NCBI GenBank assembly: GCA_963732355.1
Contig: CAVSZD010000007.1
Span: 682,001-746,000, forward strand
DNA length: 64,000 bases
Direction of reading: 5' to 3'
Source of the DNA: JADKAV01 sp963732355
Lineage (GTDB): Bacteria > Actinomycetota > Actinomycetes > S36-B12 > UBA10799
The position numbers were made by a program, and so were the translations under genes. Shown piece after piece: positions 8,094 through 16,280 of this stretch. Below the pieces are notes generated by a model, which was not told the origin of the DNA, made no database searches, and saw only the letters and a list, made by a program, of their open reading frames with translations. Numbering within the stretch: position 1 is the stretch's first letter; each line of letters opens with the position of its first letter.

Positions 8094-10187
8094 TCACCCT
8101 CCGCGCAGGTGTTTGCGGCGGATCATGTAAGCCTGGAAATCCTCCAGCCGACCATCGACCGCCTCGTTGTGAACCCATTCTCCGTCAGGACCAAGATCCC
8201 ATGCCGACGTGCCATCGTCGAAGGCCTTATCCAGAATCTCCCCCACGTAGGCGATCTGTTCAGGTTCCTGTAACGACACCAGTGTCTCCACGCGTCGGTC
8301 GAGGTTGCGATGCATCAGATCCGCCGAGCCGATCCACACCTGGGGCTGCCCAGCATTGAGGAACTCGTACGCCCGTGAGTGCTCCAAGAATCGCCCGAGG
8401 ATGCTGCGAACGCGCAGGTTCTCACTCATGCCGGGGACGTGCGGGCGGATGGCGCAGATTCCGCGCACCAGGACGTCGACCGGAACACCAGCGGCCGAGG
8501 CGCGATACAACGCGTCGATGACCTTCTCATCCACGATCGAGTTGCACTTGAACCGCACCCTCGCCGGCAATCCTTCCCGGTGATTGGCGACCTCCTGCTC
8601 GATGCGTTCGAGCAGGCCCGAGCGGATCGAGTGGGGCGCGACCAGCAGCCGGTTGTACTCGGTATGCATCGAGTACCCGGACAACTGGTTGAAGAGGTTG
8701 GCAACGTCCCGGCCGACCTGGTCGTCGACTGTGAGCAGCCCGAAGTCCTCATACAGCCGAGCGGTCTTCGGGTGGTAGTTGCCCGTCCCGAGGTGGCAGT
8801 AGCGGCGCAGGCGGTCGCCGTCGTCACGGACCACCATGGACAACTTGCAGTGGGTCTTCAGGCCCACCAGCCCGTAGACGACATGGACTCCGGCACGTTC
8901 CAGTTTGCGGGCCCACTTGATGTTGGCGCTCTCGTCGAAGCGGGCCTTGATCTCCACGAGGGCCAGCACCTGCTTGCCGGCCTCGGCGGCGTCGATGAGC
9001 GCATCGATGATCGGTGAGTCACCGCTGGTCCGGTACAAGGTCTGCTTGATGGCCAGGACCTTGGGGTCGGAGGCGGCCTGTTCCAGGAAGCGCTGAACGC
9101 TGGTGGAGAAGGAGTCGTACGGGTGGTGCAGCAGCACGTCGTGGCGTCGCATGGCCTCCAGTACGTTGGGGGCGCTTGCACTCTCCTTGTTCTCGGCCAG
9201 CAGGCGGTTGGTCTTGGGGACGAACACCGGGTCGGAGAGATCCTCCCGGTTCAGGCCGACGAAGGCCCACAGCCCGCGCAGGTCCAGCGGCCCTGGCAGC
9301 ATGAAGACCTCGTTCTCGGCCATGCCCAGTTCCCGTACGAGGACGTCGAGGATGTGCGGCGCGATCGTCTGCTCCACCTCCAAGCGCACTGGCGGGCCGA
9401 AACGACGCTTGCTCAACTCCCGCTCCAGGGCCTTGAGCAGGTTCTCCGCGTCGTCCTCCTCGACCTCGAGGTCCTCGTTGCGCGTGACGCGGAACAGATG
9501 GTGCTCGATGATGTCCATGCCCGGGAACAACTGATCGAGGTGCTCGGCGATCACATCCTCGAGCGGGACGAAACGCGAGTCACCGATCGTCAAGAAGCGG
9601 TCCAGCGACGGCGGAACCTTGACCCGCGCGAACAACTCAGTCCCCGTCGAAGGATTACCGACCACGACCGCGAGGTTCAGGGACAACCCCGAGATGTAGG
9701 GGAACGGGTGGGCCGGGTCGACGGCAAGCGGAGTCAGGACCGGGTAGATCTTGTCCCGGAACAACCTCGACAATTGCTGGCGCTCGTCCTCGGACAACTC
9801 CGCCCAACGGACCAGGCTGATCCCCTCCGCCGCCAAAGCCGGTCGCACCTGATCCCCCCAGCAGGCGGCCTGGCGACGCATCAGGTCGTGCCCGTGCACC
9901 AAGACCGCGTCATGCACCTCCCGGGGAAGCAGCCCGCTGGCCGCCCGCAGAGCGATGCCGGCGGCGATCCGGCGCTTGAGGCCGGCAACGCGCACCATGA
10001 AGAATTCATCCAGGTTCGAGGCGAAGATCGCCAGGAATTTGGCCCGCTCGAGCAGGGGTAGTTCCTCATCCTCAGCCAGTTCCAGGACCCGCTGGTTGAA
10101 GGACAGCCAGCTCAGTTCCCGATCGATGAACCTGTGGTCGGGCAGATCGTCAACCACATCGGTGGCTTGCGAGGCGGCAGTGGTCAT
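8094..10187 (-). CDS. ppk: Polyphosphate kinase 1
   Basis: A 697-residue Ppk1, which reversibly makes polyphosphate from ATP. Features include the N-terminal DRELSWLSFNQRVLE, the NLDEFFMVRVAGLKRR segment, the DSFSTSVQRFLEQAA region, and the phosphohistidine segment YCHLGTGNYHPKTARLYEDFGL, followed by the phospholipase-D-like C-terminal half with VRGICAIRPHVPGMSENLRVRSI and the LMHRNLDRRVE segment. I took the ATG at 10187 because homology begins there and the reading frame further upstream overlaps mshD. No strong ribosome binding site is visible. CACGCT lies 6 bases before the ATG, weakly like the leaderless pattern. The gene lies 38 bases after mshD on the same strand. Confidence 0.96.
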   Translation of the reverse strand: MTTAASQATDVVDDLPDHRFIDRELSWLSFNQRVLELAEDEELPLLERAKFLAIFASNLDEFFMVRVAGLKRRIAAGIALRAASGLLPREVHDAVLVHGHDLMRRQAACWGDQVRPALAAEGISLVRWAELSEDERQQLSRLFRDKIYPVLTPLAVDPAHPFPYISGLSLNLAVVVGNPSTGTELFARVKVPPSLDRFLTIGDSRFVPLEDVIAEHLDQLFPGMDIIEHHLFRVTRNEDLEVEEDDAENLLKALERELSKRRFGPPVRLEVEQTIAPHILDVLVRELGMAENEVFMLPGPLDLRGLWAFVGLNREDLSDPVFVPKTNRLLAENKESASAPNVLEAMRRHDVLLHHPYDSFSTSVQRFLEQAASDPKVLAIKQTLYRTSGDSPIIDALIDAAEAGKQVLALVEIKARFDESANIKWARKLERAGVHVVYGLVGLKTHCKLSMVVRDDGDRLRRYCHLGTGNYHPKTARLYEDFGLLTVDDQVGRDVANLFNQLSGYSMHTEYNRLLVAPHSIRSGLLERIEQEVANHREGLPARVRFKCNSIVDEKVIDALYRASAAGVPVDVLVRGICAIRPHVPGMSENLRVRSILGRFLEHSRAYEFLNAGQPQVWIGSADLMHRNLDRRVETLVSLQEPEQIAYVGEILDKAFDDGTSAWDLGPDGEWVHNEAVDGRLEDFQAYMIRRKHLRGG

Positions 10188-10225
10188 GACCCCAGCGTGC
10201 CAGAAAGGTCCGGATCGGTCGCGGC

Positions 10226-11116
10226 CTACGCCAGAGCGTATTGCACATCGCAATCTGCGCACTCGAAACCCAGCTGCTCGTACATCCGGACTGCGGGGCT
10301 GTTGGCGGTGTCGACGTACAACATCACGGCCTCCAGACCCGAGTGGGCCAAGTAGCGCAGGCCGGCCGAAGTGAGCGCCCGCCCCAGGCCGGTGCCACGA
10401 GCCCGCGGGGCCACCCCGAGCACGTAGACCTCGCCGATCTGCCCGTGGGCGTGACCCGAGCCGCCGTGCACCTTCGTCCAGTGGAAACCCGCTAGTCCGT
10501 GGTCGTCGAACGCCAGAAGGAAACCCTCCGGATCGAACCAGGGCTGAGCCAATCGCTCCTGCAGATCGGTAAGCGTCCAGGACCCCTGGTCCGGCAGGTC
10601 GACGAAGGCCTGGGCATTGAGTTCGAGCCACTGCGGGGCATCGGTGCTCGTGAAGGTCCTCAGCACGAATCCATCCGGCAAGCCGATCTCGGGGACGTCG
10701 CGCAGGGAACGGGTGTAGCGGCACAACCCCCGCACAGGCACGAAACCCGCGTGCTCGGCCAAAGCCCTTGCAGCCGGCAACTGCCCATGTGCCCACACCC
10801 GCACGCTGGGTCCTGCAACCGCAACAACCTGCTCGAGAATCCGTCTGCCGTGACCGGCGCCTCGTGCCGCAGGATCTACCAGGAATTCCGCCACGGGCGG
10901 TTGGCCGTCGGTGACACCGGCATACCCGATGATCTGGCCGGCGTCGTCGTGAAGCAGTCCCTGCCGCACACCGGGACCCCCACCTGCCAGGACGTGCAGA
11001 TACGTGTGTTCGCTCAATGACGACACACCGTCGGCATCGCTGACCCGGTCGAGCAGTGCATCGACATCCTTGATCTGCTCGGCGGACAGAGCCGCCGGCC
11101 AGTCCAGTGAACTCAC
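10226..11116 (-). CDS. mshD: Mycothiol synthase MshD
   Basis: A 296-residue protein made of two GNAT acetyltransferase domains, the layout of MshD, which acetylates cysteinyl-glucosaminyl-inositol in the last step of mycothiol synthesis. The first domain has VAEFLVDPAARGAGHGRRIL, the second GEVYVLGVAPRARGTGLGRAL and TANSPAVRMYEQLGFE. The GTG start overlaps the stop of the glnR-like gene (GTGA). The adjacency of glnR-like, mshD and pst genes is known from mycobacteria. It also implies that the organism uses mycothiol, in line with the mycoredoxin at 15353. Confidence 0.93.
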   Translation of the reverse strand: MSSLDWPAALSAEQIKDVDALLDRVSDADGVSSLSEHTYLHVLAGGGPGVRQGLLHDDAGQIIGYAGVTDGQPPVAEFLVDPAARGAGHGRRILEQVVAVAGPSVRVWAHGQLPAARALAEHAGFVPVRGLCRYTRSLRDVPEIGLPDGFVLRTFTSTDAPQWLELNAQAFVDLPDQGSWTLTDLQERLAQPWFDPEGFLLAFDDHGLAGFHWTKVHGGSGHAHGQIGEVYVLGVAPRARGTGLGRALTSAGLRYLAHSGLEAVMLYVDTANSPAVRMYEQLGFECADCDVQYALA

Positions 11117-11811
11117 GTGGTCAGCTCGGTGTCACGCTCGGCGTTGGGAGGTACCAAGCGGTACCCCACATTGCGCACCGTCCCGATCAGCGCCTCGTAT
11201 TCCGAACCCAGTTTGGCCCGCAACCGCCGCACGTGGACGTCGACGGTCCGGGTGCCGCCGAAGTAGTCATACCCCCACACCTCTTGCAGAAGCTGCTGAC
11301 GGGTGAATACCCGGCCCGGATGTTGCGAGAGGTACTTGAGCAGTTCGAACTCCTTGTAGGTCAGGTCGAGCACTCGCCCACGCACCGTGGCGGTGTAACT
11401 GGACTCATTGATCAGCAACTCGCCGTGCTGAATCTCGGGCGACCCACCCGGCAGCCCCTCGTCGAGCCGGCCCAGGGCCAAGCGGATGCGCGCCTCGACC
11501 TCACCGGGTCCAGCCGTCTCCAGCACGACGTCGTCCACACCCCAGTCGGCGGTGACGGCCGCCAGTCCGCCCTCGCCGAGGATCAGCAGGACGGGCACGT
11601 CGGATCCTGTAGCCGCCAACACCCGGCAAAGGCTGCGAATGGCGGGCAGTTCACGCCGGCCGTCCACGAAGATCAGGTCCGCGGCCGGAGCATCGATCAG
11701 AGCCGCAGCTTCAGCGGGCAGCACCCTTACTTGATGGGCCAGTAGTCCGAGGGCGGGCAGCACGTGATCGCTCGGCTCGACCGCATCGGTCATCAGCAGA
11801 ACACTGCTCAC
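11113..11811 (-). CDS. glnR: GlnR-like orphan winged-helix response regulator
   Basis: A 232-residue protein with a degenerate receiver domain (about 1-120) and an OmpR-type winged-helix DNA-binding domain (about 130-225) with LTYKEFELLKYLSQHPGRVF, TVDVHVRRLRAKL and TVRNVGYRL. The receiver keeps an aspartate in LIFVDGRREL, at the place of the GlnR Asp50, but lacks a typical acidic pocket; GlnR proteins are known to act without phosphorylation as regulators of nitrogen metabolism. No histidine kinase gene is adjacent. The GTG start at 11811 follows GAGGTGG. It is the first gene of the run glnR-mshD. Assignment to GlnR rather than another OmpR-type orphan rests on the receiver sequence and on synteny. 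Confidence 0.8.
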   Translation of the reverse strand: MSSVLLMTDAVEPSDHVLPALGLLAHQVRVLPAEAAALIDAPAADLIFVDGRRELPAIRSLCRVLAATGSDVPVLLILGEGGLAAVTADWGVDDVVLETAGPGEVEARIRLALGRLDEGLPGGSPEIQHGELLINESSYTATVRGRVLDLTYKEFELLKYLSQHPGRVFTRQQLLQEVWGYDYFGGTRTVDVHVRRLRAKLGSEYEALIGTVRNVGYRLVPPNAERDTELTT

Positions 11812-11905
11812 TGCGCCACCTCGTTCTGGACCCCTTCAGGGTATTGCAGGCTGGTTCGCGGGTGCTGCGGCGGCTTACGGTCGAGGGGACTGGTGGGCAC
11901 TCGGC

Positions 11906-12313
11906 TCAGATCGTCTGGCCGAGCGCGGCGATCACGTCCGCCTTGCGTGGTTGACCCGATGCGCGGGTCACGACCCGGCCGTCTGCATCCAGAACCAGCA
12001 CCGTGGGCGTGCGCGCGATGTCCAGTTCGCGCGCCAACTCGAGGTACTCGTCGACGTCGAGGTCCACATGCTTGACCCCGGGGACCATCCCGGCGACCTC
12101 GTTAAGGATGCGCCGGGTGGCCCGGCACGGCGCGCAGAAGGCGCTGGTGAACTGAACGAGAGTGGCTTTGTCCCCCAGCGACGAACCGACTTGTGCAGCC
12201 GAAAGACGCACACGGCCATCGCGGGCACGCATGCGGCCGTCGACCCCGCGGCGCCAAAGGCCGAACGCGGCCAACCCCAGCAGTATGGCCACCAGAATCC
12301 ACAGACCCGACAT
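11906..12313 (-). CDS. Membrane-anchored thioredoxin-family protein
   Basis: With the ATG at 12313 this is a 135-residue protein: an N-terminal membrane helix (residues 3-20), a short basic linker, and a thioredoxin fold with the active site CAPC at residues 60-63 and the cis-proline region ARTPTVLVLD. The thioredoxin domain probably faces the cytoplasm or the cell surface, depending on orientation. GGAGG is 14 bases before the ATG, longer than ideal, so an in-frame ATG at 12334 remains possible. It is divergent from the DUF4395 gene. It resembles the mycobacterial ThiX-type thioredoxin found in the same neighbourhood. Confidence 0.82.
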   Translation of the reverse strand: MSGLWILVAILLGLAAFGLWRRGVDGRMRARDGRVRLSAAQVGSSLGDKATLVQFTSAFCAPCRATRRILNEVAGMVPGVKHVDLDVDEYLELARELDIARTPTVLVLDADGRVVTRASGQPRKADVIAALGQTI

Positions 12314-12449
12314 GTTGTGTTGAACGCCTCCCATACACCGGACATTCCCGTCGCTGCCACTACTCTGTACCGAGACCGACATTTCGGAATACCTGAGGTG
12401 AGTTTCGGGTTTCAGAATAGACCAGACCTGCGACCAAGAAGGAATCATC

Positions 12450-12932
12450 GTGATCGACCCCCGCGGAACCCGATTTTCCGCTGCCATCACCAGCATCGTC
12501 CTGGCCGTTGTCATCGTGACCACCCCCAGCGCGGTTGCCGCGGTGCTGCTAAGCATCCAGACGCTGGTCTTCGCCTTCGGAGCCATCCTCGGGCCCGGGG
12601 CGCAACCCTACGGCTGGCTCTTCAAGAAGGTCGTCCGTCCCCGACTGTCGGCCCCCAAGCACATGGAGGACCGCCTGCCACCGCAGTTCGCACAGGCCGT
12701 GGGCCTCGGTTTCGCCCTTGCTGCCAGTGTCAGCATGCTGTTCGGCTGGACCATGGGGGTGTGGATCTTCGCCGGGTTCGCACTGTTCGCCGCGGCTCTC
12801 AACGCCGTGTTCGGCTTCTGCCTCGGCTGCGAGATCTACGTGCGGATCCGTAGGTTCATCCCCGAGTCGGCGATGCCCCCCTCGGCCCGCACGCAAACCA
12901 TCGATCTGACCGAGCAGTCCCAGACGGTCTGA
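12450..12932 (+). CDS. DUF4395 membrane protein with FCLGC motif
   Basis: A 160-residue protein of the DUF4395 family with about four membrane helices (around 13-33, 36-48, 85-101 and 104-120) and the family's cysteine pair FCLGC at C124/C127, placed at the end of the last helix. Function is unknown; DUF4395 genes are repeatedly found beside thioredoxin and sulfurtransferase genes, so a thiol-linked electron transfer or sulfur transport role is inferred. GTG start with AAGGAA 7 bases upstream. It diverges from the thioredoxin gene; the 136-base gap between the two must hold both promoters. The DsrE-like gene starts 1 base after its stop. Confidence 0.8.
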   Translation: MIDPRGTRFSAAITSIVLAVVIVTTPSAVAAVLLSIQTLVFAFGAILGPGAQPYGWLFKKVVRPRLSAPKHMEDRLPPQFAQAVGLGFALAASVSMLFGWTMGVWIFAGFALFAAALNAVFGFCLGCEIYVRIRRFIPESAMPPSARTQTIDLTEQSQTV

Positions 12933-12933
12933 G

Positions 12934-13278
12934 ATGGACCGGCTGGTCGTGCAGTTGACGACGGACGAGCCGGAGAAGATCGCGGCGGCGCTGACGGTCA
13001 GTATGGCTGCGGTCGCCAGTGGGGCTGACGTGTCGCTCTGGCTGTCGGGCCCGGCCACCCTGTTGGCGGTTGCGGGACGTGGCCCGGCGTACGACCTCCA
13101 GTACGCTCCGGACCTCGGCGAGGGCCTGGATTCGGTCACCGCCCTGCGAGTGTGCAGCCAGTGCGCCGCCCGTCGTGGACTACATGATGAGGATCTGCGC
13201 CCCGGGGCCCGAATCGGCGGGGCCATTGAGTTGGTCGAAGCGCTCTTGACCGACGGCACCGCCGCAGTGACCTACTGA
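12934..13278 (+). CDS. DsrE-like sulfur-relay family protein
   Basis: A 114-residue protein with the DsrE/DsrF-like fold pattern: RLVVQLTTDEPEKIAAALTV at the start, SGADVSLWLSG in the middle, and a conserved cysteine pair VCSQCAARRG at C74/C77, then GARIGGAIELVEALL. DsrE-type proteins carry persulfide sulfur or act as redox partners. The ATG at 12934 begins directly after the DUF4395 stop (TGAGATG), so the two are co-translated. Together with the divergent thioredoxin, three cysteine-pair proteins sit side by side. Confidence 0.72.
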   Translation: MDRLVVQLTTDEPEKIAAALTVSMAAVASGADVSLWLSGPATLLAVAGRGPAYDLQYAPDLGEGLDSVTALRVCSQCAARRGLHDEDLRPGARIGGAIELVEALLTDGTAAVTY

Positions 13279-13302
13279 AGCCCTGTTCACCGCAGCAGCG
13301 AC

Positions 13303-13308
13303 TAGTCT
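13303..13308 (+). promoter_or_regulatory. Putative -10 for leaderless small-protein/nitrobindin/fur operon
   Basis: TAGTCT, then 6 bases (GGTCAC), then ATG at 13315; no ribosome binding site. Confidence 0.5.
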
Positions 13309-13314
13309 GGTCAC

Positions 13315-13413
13315 ATGACCGAAGTGTTCTTCACGTCGCTGCTGGTGCTGGTGACGATCTTCATCGCCTGGTTCTCCATCTACGTCATCTACCGACTCTT
13401 CAAGAGCCAGTAA
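13315..13413 (+). CDS. Predicted 32-residue single-span membrane protein
   Basis: A short open frame from ATG 13315 to TAA 13411 encodes 32 residues. It starts with MTEVFF and has a hydrophobic segment (about residues 5-27: LLVLVTIFIAWFSIYVIY) ending in a basic tail RLFKSQ. It is preceded by a TAGTCT element at leaderless spacing, and its stop is directly followed by the GTG of the nitrobindin gene. The composition, the promoter and the zero-gap join to the next gene make it a credible real gene. I do not recognise a family; function unknown. Confidence 0.6.
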   Translation: MTEVFFTSLLVLVTIFIAWFSIYVIYRLFKSQ

Positions 13414-13923
13414 GTGGATCTGCCAGAAGAAGTCCTTCCGCTTTCCTGGCTTCTGGGCCAATGGGTGGGAGTGGGAACCGGGCAATACCCGACCATCCCC
13501 GACTTCCGCTTCGGCCAGGAGCTGTCGTTCACCTGCGACGGCCGGCCGTTCATCGCCCTGAACTCCCGTACCTGGATCCTCGACGACCAGGGCAACAGGA
13601 CCCGGCCCGGCGCCACGGAGTCGGCCTACTTCCGGCCGCGGCCGGACAACGAGTTCGAGGCGGTCTTCGCGCACCCGACGGGCTTCGTGGAGGTGTGGCA
13701 CGGCAAGGTGATCGTGTCGGACATCCAGGACGCCGTCATCACCCGCGCGAGCCTGGAGATGAACACCGACACTGTGGTGCGCACCCGCAGCGCCAAGGAG
13801 TACGTGGGTGGGCAGCGCCTGTACGGCTTGGCCCCCGATGGGGATCTGGCGTGGACGTTCGACATGAGCGCCATGGGAGTGCCGTTGACCAACCACCTCG
13901 CCGCCAAGCTGAAGCGCGTGTGA
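13414..13923 (+). CDS. Nitrobindin-like FABP-family heme protein
   Basis: A 169-residue beta-barrel protein of the nitrobindin (FABP-like, formerly DUF1794) family. Near the N-terminus is the GQWVGVGTGQYPTI motif (GxWxGxGxGxYPxI) typical of the family, and the C-terminus has LTNHLAAKLKRV, whose histidine is the expected heme ligand. Family members bind ferric heme and react with nitric oxide or peroxynitrite. The GTG start follows the small membrane gene's stop with no gap, and the gene's end overlaps the Fur start (GTGTGA). Co-transcription with a Fur regulator suggests a heme or metal link. Confidence 0.88.
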   Translation: MDLPEEVLPLSWLLGQWVGVGTGQYPTIPDFRFGQELSFTCDGRPFIALNSRTWILDDQGNRTRPGATESAYFRPRPDNEFEAVFAHPTGFVEVWHGKVIVSDIQDAVITRASLEMNTDTVVRTRSAKEYVGGQRLYGLAPDGDLAWTFDMSAMGVPLTNHLAAKLKRV

Positions 13924-14333
13924 CCGACGAATTCGAGGCCAGACTTCAACAGGCTGGTTACCGCCGGACAGGTCAGCGACGCGAGATCTGGGAGTCGGTG
14001 AGCCGGTTGCGCCATGCCACCCCGGAGCAGATCGTGGCCGACCTCGACGACGTCGATGCATCCACGGTGTACCGGGGCCTGGAAGTGCTGGTGCAGGTGG
14101 GGCTCATCACCCACACCCACATCGGGCACGGCCCACCGGTTTACCACGCCCTCGACCCGACTCCCCACCTGCACCTCGTATGCCAGAAGTGCGGCACACA
14201 GTCCTCAGCACAGATAACCGCGGCCAGCGAGTTGGTCGAGGCCTTGTTACGCGACCACGGTTTCGCGGCCGATCTGGACTACATGTCGCTGCCGGGTACC
14301 TGCGCGGCCTGCAGGTCGGCTGGAACAACGTGA
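13920..14333 (+). CDS. Fur-family metal-dependent transcriptional regulator
   Basis: A 137-residue Fur-family repressor. The N-terminal winged helix includes TGQRREIWESVSRL followed by HATPEQIVADL and the recognition region DASTVYRGLEVLVQVGLI. The dimerisation half contains a metal-binding HLHLVCQKCG and a second CAAC pair near the end, fitting a structural zinc site. Whether it senses iron, zinc or another metal cannot be told. The GTG start overlaps the nitrobindin stop by 4 bases, and its own stop overlaps the GTG chosen for ygfZ. Confidence 0.88.
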   Translation: MTDEFEARLQQAGYRRTGQRREIWESVSRLRHATPEQIVADLDDVDASTVYRGLEVLVQVGLITHTHIGHGPPVYHALDPTPHLHLVCQKCGTQSSAQITAASELVEALLRDHGFAADLDYMSLPGTCAACRSAGTT

Positions 14334-15316
14334 GCCCTGCGGAAACAAACAGCGGCCCGCACGGCGTTACACCTGACATGACGCACTTCGGAGACCCTTT
14401 CGGCGAGCAGAAACTGCTGGCTGGCGGGAGCGGCTGGGTGGCCCTGCCGGATCGGGCCGTGCTGGCCCTGACCGGAGCGGACCGGATCACCTGGCTCGAC
14501 TCCTTGACGTCGCACCGGATCGCAGCCAGCGCCTCCACCCAGGCCCTGATACTCGACCCGCACGGGCACGTCGAGTACGACCTGCACGTGACCGACAAGG
14601 GCGAGACGACATGGCTGATCGTGGACTCCGGCACCGCGGCGGATCTGCTGAGGTTCCTGGACTCGATGCGGTTCTTCGCCGATGTGGTTGTGGCCGATGT
14701 GAGCTCATCGCACCAGGTCGTGTGGATCCCTCGCCGCGAGCAGTACGGCGACCGCCCGACGTGGCTGGTGCCGCTGGAGTACGCCGGGCAGGGCGTGACG
14801 CCCTCCGGCGAGGATCGCGGCGGCACATCGGCCAAGTACGTACCGGCCCGTCCGGACCGCCTCGTGGGCGCCGAGGTCGTACTCCCGCTGGACGCAACCC
14901 CTGAGGGACCCGAATGCGGTTTGTGGGCGTGGAACGCATTACGCATCGCCGCCGGAGTCCCCGACCTGACGGTTGACGCCGATCACAAGTCGTTGCCTCA
15001 CGAACTGGGCCTTATTGGACCGGCGGTACATCTGGCCAAGGGGTGCTACCGCGGACAGGAGACGGTCGCCCGACTGCACAACATGGGTCGTCCACCCCGG
15101 CGGATCGTGCTGCTGCACTTCGACGGGGCGCTGCCGGATCCAGGGGCGGAGATTCTGTCCGGGGAGAAGGTTGTGGGCCAGGTGACCTCGGTTGCCCAGC
15201 ATTACGAACTCGGCCCGATCGGGCTGGCCACCATCAAGCGCTCGGTGCCATTGGAGCAACCCCTGTACGCGGACGGCATCGTGGCCTCGCAGGAGCAAGT
15301 CGTTGCAGCCGCCTGA
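14330..15316 (+). CDS. ygfZ: YgfZ/GcvT-like folate-binding Fe-S assembly protein
   Basis: A 328-residue protein of the YgfZ family, which resembles the T-protein of glycine cleavage, binds tetrahydrofolate and supports repair or assembly of certain iron-sulfur enzymes. The diagnostic motif KGCYRGQE is at about residues 237-244, with the preceding LPHELGLIGPAV. The GTG at 14330 overlaps the fur stop (GTGA) and adds 16 residues before the in-frame ATG at 14378; I prefer the overlap, but ATG 14378 is possible. Its position after fur fits a metal and Fe-S homeostasis operon. Confidence 0.88.
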   Translation: MSPAETNSGPHGVTPDMTHFGDPFGEQKLLAGGSGWVALPDRAVLALTGADRITWLDSLTSHRIAASASTQALILDPHGHVEYDLHVTDKGETTWLIVDSGTAADLLRFLDSMRFFADVVVADVSSSHQVVWIPRREQYGDRPTWLVPLEYAGQGVTPSGEDRGGTSAKYVPARPDRLVGAEVVLPLDATPEGPECGLWAWNALRIAAGVPDLTVDADHKSLPHELGLIGPAVHLAKGCYRGQETVARLHNMGRPPRRIVLLHFDGALPDPGAEILSGEKVVGQVTSVAQHYELGPIGLATIKRSVPLEQPLYADGIVASQEQVVAAA

Positions 15317-15352
15317 GGTTTGGCAGACACACAAATGGGGAAAGGTTCACAC

Positions 15353-15583
15353 GTGATCACCATGTACTCGACTTCCTGGTGCGGCTACTGCATCAGGCTC
15401 AAGTCGCAGATGAAACGGGCCGGCCTCGACTTCACCGAGGTCAACATTGAGGAGAACCCCGAGGCTGCTGACTTCGTCGGCAAGGTCAACGGCGGCAACC
15501 ACGTCGTCCCCACCGTCCTGCTGCCCAACGGCACCGCGATGACCAACCCCAGCATCAACGAACTGTTGGCAGCGGTGGGCTGA
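15353..15583 (+). CDS. mrx1: Mycoredoxin (glutaredoxin-like, CGYC)
   Basis: A 76-residue glutaredoxin-fold protein with the active site CGYC at residues 10-13, the family's second region HVVPTVLLPNG, and a TNPS loop. The CGYC-type, mycothiol-dependent mycoredoxin-1 of actinobacteria reduces mycothiol mixed disulfides. The GTG at 15353 is chosen because GGGGAAAGG stands 7 bases upstream; an in-frame TTG at 15320 is unlikely. It follows ygfZ by 36 bases. Together with mshD it shows a working mycothiol system. Confidence 0.9.
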   Translation: MITMYSTSWCGYCIRLKSQMKRAGLDFTEVNIEENPEAADFVGKVNGGNHVVPTVLLPNGTAMTNPSINELLAAVG

Positions 15584-15689
15584 GGTCTGGTTGCCCCGCC
15601 CCCGCGCCGCGTCTTTCGGTGACAAACCGACCACCCAGTGGGCCGCTGGTCACCAGAACATACCGGCGCCGGCGTTGCATGTGGTTTGA

Positions 15690-16262
15690 TCACTGCGCCC
15701 TGGGGCTGCGCCGGAAGGTGCTGACAAACGGGTCGCCTTCAATCCAGAACCGCCAGTGCCGTTCTGCGGCCTTACTCACGCCGACCCGTGGTCCAGTTGC
15801 CACCGTAGCCGCGCCCGCCGCCGGCTCCAGCCGCAACCGCCCGCTTCGCAGGTCCGCTCCGCTGTCGGCCATGGTCACGCCCAAGGCCTGGCCCAACCGA
15901 CCCGGCCCACGGGCCAGCTCGGGCTGACCGCCGCGGCGCGCGCGTGCGATCTCGACTCCCCGCACAACCTCACCGGCGCGCAACAGGAGTCCGCCGCCAA
16001 CCCCTTGCGGGTGACAGACGACGTTCAAACACCAGTGCATGCCGTAGCTGAGGTAGACGTAGGCATGTCCGGGCGGGCCGAACATGACTGCGTTCTTGTT
16101 CCCCGGCCCGCGGAAAGCATGGCTGGCTGGGTCCCGCTGCCCCGCGTACGCCTCCACCTCCACGATGCGCACCGCGACCTCGTCGTCGCGGATCGTCGCT
16201 CCGAGCAAGAGCGGAGCCACCTCCTCAGCGGGCTGCGACAAGGCAACGAACAGGTCGTTCAT
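15690..16262 (-). CDS. 3-methyladenine DNA glycosylase (AAG/MPG family)
   Basis: A 190-residue MPG-family glycosylase that removes alkylated purines in base excision repair. Recognisable segments are APLLLGATI, VEVEAYAGQRDPASHAFRG, NKNAVMFGPPGHAYVYLSYGMHWCLNVV (base-flipping tyrosine region and catalytic glutamate in EVEAY), and ARGPGRLGQALGV. The ATG at 16262 is only 18 bases from the divergent start at 16281, and no ribosome binding site fits there. Convergent with mycoredoxin; the 106-base gap between their stops shows only a weak GGTGAC/GTCACC inverted repeat. Confidence 0.92.
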   Translation of the reverse strand: MNDLFVALSQPAEEVAPLLLGATIRDDEVAVRIVEVEAYAGQRDPASHAFRGPGNKNAVMFGPPGHAYVYLSYGMHWCLNVVCHPQGVGGGLLLRAGEVVRGVEIARARRGGQPELARGPGRLGQALGVTMADSGADLRSGRLRLEPAAGAATVATGPRVGVSKAAERHWRFWIEGDPFVSTFRRSPRAQ

Positions 16263-16280
16263 ACAACCAGTCTGGACATA

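Noticed and set aside
10188..10796. N-terminal extension of Ppk
   Set aside because: This part is a shadow frame inside mshD; Ppk homology begins at MTTAAS near 10187.
15584..15689. Terminator between mycoredoxin and the DNA glycosylase
   Set aside because: Only a 6-bp GGTGAC/GTCACC inverted repeat with a long loop is seen, too weak to call.
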